A DNA stretch of 12,306 bases, taken from the NCBI GenBank assembly GCA_020861125.1, contig JAJBSZ010000292.1, positions 1 to 12,306 of the forward strand, read 5' to 3'. The notes beneath the pieces were generated by a model. The model ran no database searches. It worked only from the letters and a program-made list of their open reading frames with translations, and was not told the origin of the DNA. A program made the position numbers and the translations under genes. Positions 7,007-12,306 of this stretch are shown here, one piece after another; within the stretch, counting starts at the first letter, position 1; every line of letters begins with the position of its first letter. This DNA is from Planctomycetota bacterium (GTDB lineage Bacteria; Planctomycetota; SZUA-567).

Positions 7007-7435
7007 ATGGACGAAGACCTATCCAGTATTCGGTATATCGTGGTGGTCCAGTGCCATGCCGTCACCCGACATACCTGTCCGGGATTTTTGTGCGAGCATG
7101 CCTTCACCGCCCGGACCGGCGGGTTTACCCGGTATCCCCGGGACCTGCCGCTCCGGTATCTGGCCCTTTCCTGTGGCGGCTGCCCGGGCCAGCCGGTGCT
7201 GCGCAAACTCCTGAACCTGAAGCGGAACTTGCAAAAACGGGAAAACCTGCCGGTGGAATGCGCGGTGGTGCACCTCTCCACCTGCATCACCCGGAGCAAC
7301 CACCACGGGCCACGCTGCCCGCACGCTGACGGGCTGCACCGTCAGGTGGTCGAGGCGGGCTTCCAGTGCGTCGAGGACTCCCGCATATCCGACCTGGCGG
7401 AAAAACGCCGGCGGGAAGGCAGGTACGGGGGGTAG
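7007..7435 (+). CDS. Small CGGC-domain protein, putative metal binding
   Basis: This 142-residue cytoplasmic protein has no signal peptide or membrane segment. It carries the CGGC signature at residues 56-59 (ALSCGGCPGQ), which defines the CGGC domain family (Pfam PF08821), a domain of unproven function proposed to bind metal. Nine cysteines are present (16, 24, 29, 56, 59, 85, 93, 104, 121), including C-x4-C at 24-29, plus eight histidines. Such a set suits a metal or Fe-S site, but that is inference. The start is ATG at 7007; a GTG one codon upstream is also possible. GGGGAGGGG just upstream is the likely ribosome binding site. The gene sits between the hem and cbi operons and has its own candidate promoter, so a role in cobalt or iron handling for tetrapyrroles is tempting but unproven. 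Confidence 0.8.
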   Translation: MDEDLSSIRYIVVVQCHAVTRHTCPGFLCEHAFTARTGGFTRYPRDLPLRYLALSCGGCPGQPVLRKLLNLKRNLQKRENLPVECAVVHLSTCITRSNHHGPRCPHADGLHRQVVEAGFQCVEDSRISDLAEKRRREGRYGG

Positions 7436-7497
7436 ACACGGCTGTGCAACGTGGATCGTCGGGTCGAGAAAAAGGGTAGACGAATTCCCCCGAGGAC

Positions 7498-7644
7498 ATG
7501 ATTGAATACCGAAAACCCCTGCTAGTCGAAAGGTGCGTTTTCGGAAACACCCGATACCCGGACGGCAACCGATGGTGCCGCCGTCCAGCCGGAAAATGGC
7601 CAGCGACGCCTTTTCCCGTGGGGAAAAGGTATTTTTATGGATAA
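7498..7644 (+). CDS. Possible 48-codon leader ORF overlapping the cbiD start
   Basis: ATG at 7498 opens a 48-codon frame that runs through the whole structured leader and stops at TAA 7642-7644, 8 nt inside cbiD. That overlap is like those between the real genes here. GAGG stands very close to the ATG, so the ribosome binding site is poor. Third-position G+C is only about half, far lower than in the neighbouring genes, which argues against an ordinary protein. The peptide has two cysteines and two tryptophans and no motif I recognise. If translated, ribosomes would melt the terminator and expose the cbiD start. It may equally be chance. Confidence 0.2.
   Translation: MIEYRKPLLVERCVFGNTRYPDGNRWCRRPAGKWPATPFPVGKRYFYG
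7591..7616 (+). promoter_or_regulatory. Putative antiterminator hairpin before cbiD
   Basis: GGAAAA-t-GGC (7591-7600) pairs with GCC-TTTTCC (7608-7616) around a 7-nt loop, giving nine base pairs with one bulged T. The 3' arm is the same sequence that forms the 5' arm of the terminator at 7609-7629, so only one of the two can form. Confidence 0.5.
7609..7636 (+). terminator. Terminator / ribosome-site-masking hairpin before cbiD
   Basis: CCTTTTCCC (7609-7617) and GGGAAAAGG (7621-7629) form a perfect 9-bp stem with a GTG loop, followed by TATTTTT (7630-7636) and directly by the cbiD ATG at 7637. The AAAAGG within the 3' arm is the only plausible cbiD ribosome binding site. The hairpin could therefore both end transcription and block translation. 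It could also terminate the upstream CGGC gene, or be a dyad bound by a repressor. Confidence 0.65.
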
Positions 7645-8785
7645 ACCCAGCGCCCTTACCATCCCCGTCGGCACCCGCCCGCTCCGCCGCGGCTTTACCA
7701 CCGGCAGCTGTGCCGCGCTGGCGGCGCAGGCGGCGACGCATCTCCTTTTGACCGGCCAGGCGGTGTCCGAGGCGTCTCTCCTCACCCCTGCCGGCGAGCC
7801 CTTCCGGGCCGCAATACTCCACCCGGAACGGGCGGCGGATTGGGCGGCCTGCGCTGTCCGGAAGGACGCCGGCGACGACCCGGACGTCACGGACGGGGTA
7901 CTGGTCCGGGCCACGGTCAGCCGATTGCCCGAACCCGGCATCACCATCGACGGCGGCGAAGGGGTGGGAAGGGTTACCCGACCCGGCCTGGATCCTCCGG
8001 TGGGCGCGGCCGCCATCAACCGGGTTCCCCGGCAGATGATCGGGCGGGAAGTACAGCGGGTCTGCGACCACTGCGGCTACCGGGGCGGTGTGTCCGTGGT
8101 GATCAGCATTCCCGGGGGCGAAGCCCTGGCCGCCGCCACGTTCAACCCGCGTCTGGGTATCGTCGGCGGTCTTTCCGTCATCGGTACCTCCGGCCTGGTG
8201 GAACCCATGAGCGTTCGGGCGCTGATCGACGCGGTGGCGGTGGAGCTCCGCCTGCACCGGGCGGAAGGCGCCCGGGGGGTGGTGCTGGTGCCCGGCAACT
8301 ACGGCGCCACCCTGGTCGCGTCCTTTCCGGCCCTCGCCGGCTGGCCGGTGGTCAAATGCGGAAATTCTCTGGGCGAAGCCCTGGACCGGGCCGTCGCCCT
8401 GGAATTTGCCGCCGTGATTGTGGCGGGACACCTCGGCAAGATGATCAAACTCTCCGGCGGCATCATGGAAACCCATTCCCGCACGGCGGACTGTCGGATG
8501 GAGCTTTTGGCCCTCTTCACCGCTTTGGCCGGAGCCGAGACGGCGGTAACGACGGCGGTGCTGGACGGGGCCACGGTGGACGACGGGTTGGCCCGGATCC
8601 AACGGCACGGTCTCCTTGACGCCGTGCTGGCGCGGATGCTGCCGCGCATCGATATGTATCTGGGCCGGCGGAGTCGTGACCGCTGCCACACGGGCGCGGT
8701 GGTGTTCACCAACCGCCTGGGTTTGCTCGGGGTGACGGCGGGAGCGCGCGCCGCCATGGCTGCGATGGAAAACGCCAATGGATAA
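7637..8785 (+). CDS. cbiD: Cobalt-precorrin-5B C1-methyltransferase CbiD
   Basis: CbiD methylates C1 of the corrin ring in the anaerobic B12 route, using SAM, after CbiG has opened the delta-lactone. The protein has 382 residues, a usual length. Motifs are RRGFTTGSCAA (17-27), KDAGDDPDVTDG (76-87), GGEGVGRVTRPGL (106-118), and the long conserved block from IGREVQRVCDHCGYRG (135-150) through FNPRLGIVGGLSVIGTSG (169-186). The C-terminal half has GNYGATL and AGHLGKMIKLSGGIMETHS. The ATG at 7637 matches the family start and sits right after the terminator-like hairpin. The gene overlaps cbiL by 8 nt and heads the plus-strand cbi operon. It is a marker of the anaerobic, early-cobalt pathway. Confidence 0.96.
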   Translation: MDKPSALTIPVGTRPLRRGFTTGSCAALAAQAATHLLLTGQAVSEASLLTPAGEPFRAAILHPERAADWAACAVRKDAGDDPDVTDGVLVRATVSRLPEPGITIDGGEGVGRVTRPGLDPPVGAAAINRVPRQMIGREVQRVCDHCGYRGGVSVVISIPGGEALAAATFNPRLGIVGGLSVIGTSGLVEPMSVRALIDAVAVELRLHRAEGARGVVLVPGNYGATLVASFPALAGWPVVKCGNSLGEALDRAVALEFAAVIVAGHLGKMIKLSGGIMETHSRTADCRMELLALFTALAGAETAVTTAVLDGATVDDGLARIQRHGLLDAVLARMLPRIDMYLGRRSRDRCHTGAVVFTNRLGLLGVTAGARAAMAAMENANG

Positions 8786-9485
8786 GGGCATCTTGTACGG
8801 CGTCGGGGTCGGTCCGGGAGATCCCGGCCTCCTCACCCTCAAGGCGGTGGAGACCATCCGGCAGTGTCCGGTGGTCGCCGCGCCGCGCACGCCGCGCGGC
8901 GGCACCGCCGCCCTGGACATCGCCCGAGAGGCGGTGGATATAGGCGGTAAGGAAATCGTGTTTCTGGATTTCGCCATGCGCCGGGATCCGGCGGTGCGCG
9001 CGGCGGCGCACCGCGTGTCGGTGGAACGGTTGCGTCCTCATCTCGATGCCGGTCGGTCTGTGGCAACCCTCGCCCTCGGGGACGTATCGCTCTATGCGTC
9101 GTTCCGCTATCTGGCAGACCGGTTGCGCCGGGAGGGCTACGCCATCAGGATGGTGCCGGGCGTTCCCAGTTTTTGCGCCGCCGCCGCCCGCCTTGGTACT
9201 TCCCTCACCGACATGACCACGCCGCTCCAGATCATCCCCGACGGCGCCGCCGTAGAGCCGGATCTCACCCGCCCCGGCACGGTGGTGTGGCTAAAATCCG
9301 GCGCCGGCCTCGGCCAAATTCTGACGCGGCTCGACGCGGCCGGCCGGCTGGCGGACGTGGCGGTGGTCCAACGGTGCGGCATGGCTGGCGAGCGGGTGTT
9401 TCGCGGTCGCCAGTGCCTCGAGGCGGACAGCGCCTACTTCTCCCTCGTCATTCTCAAAGGCAAGGCGGAAAGGGACGACGCATGA
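8778..9485 (+). CDS. cbiL: Precorrin-2 / cobalt-factor II C20-methyltransferase CbiL (CobI)
   Basis: This 235-residue SAM-dependent methyltransferase of the tetrapyrrole (SUMT-like) superfamily adds the C20 methyl, giving (cobalt-)precorrin-3A or factor III. The fold signature GVGVGPGDPGLLTLKA (8-23) is at the N-terminus. LALGDVSLYASFRYL (98-112) and VPGVPSFCAAAARLG (126-140) are typical of the CobI/CbiL subgroup, where D-V-S-L-Y-A/S-T/S-F is diagnostic. Length is normal for the family. It overlaps cbiD by 8 nt and cbiF by 4 nt (ATGA). The CbiL naming, with a cobalt-bearing substrate, follows the anaerobic context and is inferred. Confidence 0.94.
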   Translation: MDKGILYGVGVGPGDPGLLTLKAVETIRQCPVVAAPRTPRGGTAALDIAREAVDIGGKEIVFLDFAMRRDPAVRAAAHRVSVERLRPHLDAGRSVATLALGDVSLYASFRYLADRLRREGYAIRMVPGVPSFCAAAARLGTSLTDMTTPLQIIPDGAAVEPDLTRPGTVVWLKSGAGLGQILTRLDAAGRLADVAVVQRCGMAGERVFRGRQCLEADSAYFSLVILKGKAERDDA

Positions 9486-10243
9486 TTTGGTTCGTCGGCG
9501 CCGGCAGCGGGGCGGCGGATCTCATCACCCTGCGGGGACAGCGCCTGCTGGAACGGGCGGATCTGGTTATCTACGCCGGCAGTCTGGTGAATCCGGAATT
9601 GCTGGTCAACACCAAGGAATCCTGCCGCCATCTCGATTCCTCCCGAATGACCCTGGAGGAAGTGGTGACGGCGATGCTGGCGGCGGAAGCCGCCGGAGAG
9701 ACCACGGTGCGGCTGCACAGCGGCGACCCGTCCTTGTATGGCGCCATCCAGGAACAGATGGACGCCCTGGCGGCCCACGGCATCGAGTATGCGGTGGTGC
9801 CCGGCGTATCGGCGTGGGCGGCGGCGGCGGCGGCCCTGCGGGCTGAATACACCCTGCCCGGCGTGAGCCAGACCGTGATCATTACCCGGCTGGCCGGCCG
9901 GACGCCGGTGCCCGAGGCCGAGGAACTGGCGCGGCTGGCCGCCCATGGCGGCAGCATGGCCATCTTCCTCAGCGCCGGCCTGCTGCCGGCGGTTCAATGC
10001 CAGCTTCTCCGGGGAAAATACACGGAACACACTCCGGCGGCCCTCGTCTACAAGGCCAGTTGGCCTGAGGAGCGGACCATCCGCTGCACCGTCGGCACGC
10101 TGGCGGAGACCGGCCGGCAGCACGGCATCCACAAGACCGCCGTGATTCTGGTGGGAGATTTCCTGGCCGGACCATACGAGCGATCCCGCCTCTACCATCC
10201 CGACTTCACCACCGGCTTCCGGGAAGGACGGCATGCGGATTGA
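9482..10243 (+). CDS. cbiF: Cobalt-precorrin-4 C11-methyltransferase CbiF (CobM)
   Basis: This is a 253-residue SAM-dependent methyltransferase acting on C11 of (cobalt-)precorrin-4. Motifs are MIWFVGAGSGAADLITLRG (1-19), LVIYAGSLVNPELL (28-41, diagnostic of CobM/CbiF), RLHSGDPSLYGAIQEQ (77-92), VVPGVSAWAAAAAALRAEYTL (105-125), and LPGVSQTVIITR (125-136). The frame is open further upstream, but that part is cbiL read out of frame; the ATG at 9482 overlaps the cbiL stop by 4 nt and matches the family start. The ribosome site is GGAAAGGG. The 3' end overlaps cbiG by 11 nt. Confidence 0.95.
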   Translation: MIWFVGAGSGAADLITLRGQRLLERADLVIYAGSLVNPELLVNTKESCRHLDSSRMTLEEVVTAMLAAEAAGETTVRLHSGDPSLYGAIQEQMDALAAHGIEYAVVPGVSAWAAAAAALRAEYTLPGVSQTVIITRLAGRTPVPEAEELARLAAHGGSMAIFLSAGLLPAVQCQLLRGKYTEHTPAALVYKASWPEERTIRCTVGTLAETGRQHGIHKTAVILVGDFLAGPYERSRLYHPDFTTGFREGRHAD

Positions 10244-11261
10244 CCTCGTCTGTTTTACCGATCAGGGCCATCGGCTGGCCGTGAGCATGCAGCGGCGGCT
10301 GGTTCAGGCCGAGCACCAGGCGGAAGTGACGCGCTGTGGCCGGCCGGGCCGGTCCCTCGGTCCATGGACCCGGGAGGCGTTTTCCCAGTCCGACGCGCTG
10401 GTGTTTGTCGGTTCCGTCGGCATCGCCGTCCGGGCCATAGCGCCGTTCCTCGTCGGTAAAACCAGCGACCCGGCGGTGGTGGCCATCGACGACGCCGGCC
10501 GGTTCGCCGTGTCCGTCCTTTCCGGCCATGTCGGCCGGGCCAACCGTTTGGCCGAAACCTTGGCCAGTCTGGTGGGCGCCCATCCGGTGGTCACCACCGC
10601 CACCGATGTGAACGGGCGGTTCGCCATCGACGAATGGGCGGCCGGCAACGGGATTTTCATCGCCAACCCGGACGCGATCCGGTGGGTGTCGGCAAAACTC
10701 CTGGCGGACCAAACGGTGACGGTATACGCGGCAGTCCCGGTGGACGGTCCCCTGCCCCCCGGTTTCACCTGGCGACAAACCGATGCCGATGTGGTCATCG
10801 ATACCGCGGCGCCCGACCGGCCCGACGCGCTGTTCCTGGTGCCGCCGGCGGCGGTGCTGGGCATCGGCTGCCGGCGCGGCGTGTCCCTGGCGGCGCTGAC
10901 GCGGGCCTTCGACCGCTTTTGCCAACGGAGCGGGCTGCATCCCCGGGCCTTCTGTCGGGTGTGCACTCTTGACCGCAAGGCGGATGAAGTTGGCCTGGTC
11001 GCTTTTTGCGACAGCCGGGGCTTGCCGCTCCGGGTGTTTTCCGCTGACGACCTGGCGGCGACGGTAGGCAATTTCCCTGCCTCCGCCTTTGTGCGGCAGA
11101 CGGTCGGCGTCGACAATGTCTGCCAGCGGAGCGCCATCGCCGGCGGCGGCGGCCGGCTGCTGGCGGCGAAAACGGTGGTGGACGGCGTCGCCTTCGCCGC
11201 CGCCCTGTCCGATTATCGTCTGGATTTCAGCCACGGCGGGGACAATCCATGGGCCTTGTGA
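10233..11261 (+). CDS. cbiG: Cobalt-precorrin-5A hydrolase CbiG
   Basis: CbiG opens the delta-lactone of cobalt-precorrin-5A and releases the two-carbon C20 fragment as acetaldehyde, giving cobalt-precorrin-5B, the CbiD substrate. The protein has 342 residues, the usual length. The N-terminal domain shows GSVGIAVRAIAPFL (60-73), the DPAVVAIDDAGRFAVSVLSGH run (79-99), and TTATDVNGRFAIDEWA (121-136). A less conserved middle region follows. The C-terminal CobE-like domain starts near residue 210 with VLGIGCRRG and has TLDRKADEVGLVAFC. The ATG at 10233 has GGAAGG 5 nt upstream and overlaps cbiF by 11 nt. The gene overlaps cbiH by 13 nt. Like CbiD, it marks the oxygen-independent route. Confidence 0.95.
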   Translation: MRIDLVCFTDQGHRLAVSMQRRLVQAEHQAEVTRCGRPGRSLGPWTREAFSQSDALVFVGSVGIAVRAIAPFLVGKTSDPAVVAIDDAGRFAVSVLSGHVGRANRLAETLASLVGAHPVVTTATDVNGRFAIDEWAAGNGIFIANPDAIRWVSAKLLADQTVTVYAAVPVDGPLPPGFTWRQTDADVVIDTAAPDRPDALFLVPPAAVLGIGCRRGVSLAALTRAFDRFCQRSGLHPRAFCRVCTLDRKADEVGLVAFCDSRGLPLRVFSADDLAATVGNFPASAFVRQTVGVDNVCQRSAIAGGGGRLLAAKTVVDGVAFAAALSDYRLDFSHGGDNPWAL

Positions 11262-11983
11262 CGGTGGTCGGAATCGGACCGGGGCATCCCCAGGGCCTCA
11301 CCGCCCAGGCCCGTCAGGCCTTGGCCGAGGCCGAGGCGGTGTACGGCTACCATCGCTATCTCGATCTGATCGCCGGACTGTTCCCGGGAAAACCGCTCCA
11401 TGGCACCGGCATGACCCGGGAGCGCGACCGCTGCCGGCAGGCCCTGGCCGCCGCGGCCGCCGGTTCCCGCGTCGCCATGGTGTCGAGCGGCGATGCCGGA
11501 ATCTACGGCATGGCCGGTCTGCTCTACGAGTTGTCGACAGAATACCCGCCGACCGAGATTGTCGTGGTGCCCGGGGTGTCCGCCGCCATGGCCGGCGCCG
11601 CTCTGCTGGGCGCTCCGTTGATGCACGATTTCGCCGTTATATCCCTGAGCGATCTCCTGACCCCGTGGGACACCATCGCCCGGCGTCTCGCCGCCGCCGC
11701 CGCCGCCGATTTCGTTCTCTGCCTCTACAACCCGGCCAGTTCACGGCGACCGGATCACCTCCGCCGGGCCTGTGATCTGGTGCTGGAACACCGGGCCCCG
11801 GAGACGGTATGCGGCTGGACCCGCCGGGTCGGCCGGGACGGCGAAGCGGCCGGCATCCTCAGCCTGTCTGAACTGCGCGTCTGGCAGGCCGACATGTTCA
11901 CCACGGTTTTCATCGGTTCCTCCGCCACCCGCGTCGTGGCGGGCAAGATGGTGACGCCACGCGGGTATGGAGACGGCCCGTGA
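11249..11983 (+). CDS. cbiH: Cobalt-precorrin-3 / precorrin-3B C17-methyltransferase CbiH (CobJ)
   Basis: This 244-residue SAM-dependent enzyme methylates C17 and drives ring contraction. Motifs are VTVVGIGPGHPQGLTAQA (4-21), AEAVYGYHRYLDL (28-40), VAMVSSGDAGIYGMAGLLYEL (75-95), VVPGVSAAMAGAALLGAPLMHDF (106-128), and ISLSDLLTPW (131-140), which is highly diagnostic of CobJ/CbiH. LCLYNPASSRR follows. A run of six CCG triplets (11691-11708) encodes part of an alanine stretch, with no sign of expansion against the family pattern. There is no extra C-terminal Fe-S domain of the kind found in some larger CbiH proteins. It overlaps cbiG by 13 nt and the next gene by 4 nt. Confidence 0.95.
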   Translation: MGLVTVVGIGPGHPQGLTAQARQALAEAEAVYGYHRYLDLIAGLFPGKPLHGTGMTRERDRCRQALAAAAAGSRVAMVSSGDAGIYGMAGLLYELSTEYPPTEIVVVPGVSAAMAGAALLGAPLMHDFAVISLSDLLTPWDTIARRLAAAAAADFVLCLYNPASSRRPDHLRRACDLVLEHRAPETVCGWTRRVGRDGEAAGILSLSELRVWQADMFTTVFIGSSATRVVAGKMVTPRGYGDGP

Positions 11984-12306
11984 ATATTCTATTGTTCGCC
12001 GGGACGGGGGAGGGCCGACGCCTGGCCGAACGGCTGGCGCCACTGCCGGTGGCGGTGACGGTGTGTGTCGCCACCGAGTACGGCGGCGACCTGCTGCAGG
12101 GCCTGCCCGACCGGTTCCGGGTGCTGGTGGGCCGCATGGACAGGGAGACCATGCGGGATCTCATGACCTACAAGCGGTGGGACTTCGTGGTGGACGCCAC
12201 CCATCCCTATGCGGTCGCAGCGTCGGCGAACATTCACGCCGCCGCGTCGGTGGCCGCCGTGCCTCTCTTGCGGCTGCAGCGGGAGGCGCGCGGCAGCGGG
12301 GAATGT
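11980..12306 (+). CDS. cbiJ: Cobalt-precorrin-6A reductase CbiJ (CobK), 5' part only
   Basis: The first 109 residues are present; the gene runs off the window. CbiJ/CobK reduces (cobalt-)precorrin-6A to 6B using NAD(P)H. The start MNILLFAGTGEGRRLAERL (1-19) matches the family N-terminus, and VDATHPYAVAASANI (71-85) is its hallmark. The start is GTG at 11980, overlapping the cbiH stop as GTGA, with TGGAGA about 7 nt upstream. The complete protein should be near 250 residues. A fusion to another Cbi domain downstream cannot be excluded. Confidence 0.92.
   Translation, partial: MNILLFAGTGEGRRLAERLAPLPVAVTVCVATEYGGDLLQGLPDRFRVLVGRMDRETMRDLMTYKRWDFVVDATHPYAVAASANIHAAASVAAVPLLRLQREARGSGEC

Larger units (their letters stand above)
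7436..7636 (+). promoter_or_regulatory. Structured leader of the cbiD operon
   Basis: This 201-nt gap before cbiD is rich in self-complementary sequence. CCGAAAAC (7509-7516) pairs perfectly with GTTTTCGG (7537-7544). An alternative hairpin GGT-gc-GTTT / AAAC-ACC (7532-7551) would exclude it. GGACGGC (7560-7566) pairs with GCCGTCC (7580-7586). An antiterminator and terminator pair follows (7591-7629). I looked for the cobalamin riboswitch core and did not find it. No good sigma70 promoter stands out; TTGAAT at 7502 lacks a proper -10 box. GGGTAGAC occurs twice (7430-7437 and 7474-7481), with no clear meaning. Confidence 0.5.

Noticed and set aside
7436..7636. Cobalamin riboswitch upstream of cbiD
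   Set aside because: CGATACCCGG near 7552 faintly recalls the 3' B12 box, but the order is wrong and the GCCACTG and GGGAAGG core elements are absent. I could not support the call by eye; a covariance-model search would settle it.
7019..8977. 652-codon minus-strand open frame across the CGGC gene and cbiD
   Set aside because: It lies antisense to two recognised genes, its product is low-complexity His/Arg/Gly-rich with no family motif, and long antisense frames are expected in such G+C-rich DNA.
11691..11708. Six CCG triplets in cbiH as a phase-variable repeat
   Set aside because: The repeat length is a multiple of three, encodes an alanine helix that aligns without expansion to the family pattern, and such GC triplets are frequent in this genome.

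Overview
This G+C-rich window (roughly two thirds G+C by eye) carries a tetrapyrrole and corrinoid (vitamin B12) biosynthesis locus made of two divergent operons with a small cysteine-rich gene between them. The early-cobalt genes cbiD, cbiG and cbiC point to the anaerobic B12 route, so the host is probably an anaerobe. A glutamyl-tRNA reductase fused to precorrin-2 dehydrogenase, a uroporphyrinogen-III methyltransferase fused to uroporphyrinogen-III synthase, and the order hemA-hemC-hemD-hemB-hemL resemble clostridial and negativicute hem clusters. A G+C-rich member of the Bacillota is therefore my best guess. Desulfobacterota remain possible, because nothing here fixes the taxon.

Layout. 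The minus strand, read from 6808 down to 60, holds hemA-sirC, hemC, cobA-hemD, hemB, hemL and cbiC. Neighbouring genes overlap by 4 to 10 nt, except the hemA-sirC/hemC junction, where the reading frames overlap by 242 nt. The divergent control region (6809-7006) has a sigma70-type promoter for hemA, an intrinsic-terminator-like hairpin in the hemA leader, and a second promoter pointing right. A 142-residue CGGC-domain protein follows at 7007-7435 (+). A 201-nt leader (7436-7636) then precedes cbiD, cbiL, cbiF, cbiG, cbiH and cbiJ (+). These six overlap by 4 to 13 nt, and cbiJ is cut by the window end.

How the genes work together. HemA, HemL, HemB, HemC and the HemD half of CobA-HemD convert glutamyl-tRNA to uroporphyrinogen III. 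The CobA half methylates it to precorrin-2, and the SirC half of HemA-SirC oxidises that to sirohydrochlorin. After cobalt insertion by a chelatase not encoded here, CbiL, CbiH, CbiF, CbiG, CbiD, CbiJ and CbiC carry out most ring methylation, contraction, reduction and rearrangement steps up to cobyrinate. CbiE and CbiT are missing from the visible part. No heme-specific gene is present, so the hem operon looks mainly like a feeder line for corrinoids and siroheme.

The most unusual non-coding feature is the cbiD leader. It can form either an antiterminator or a terminator hairpin, and the terminator would also hide the cbiD ribosome binding site. I could not find the conserved core of a cobalamin riboswitch there. 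The hemA leader has its own terminator-like hairpin and shares a 10-nt motif with the cbiD leader.
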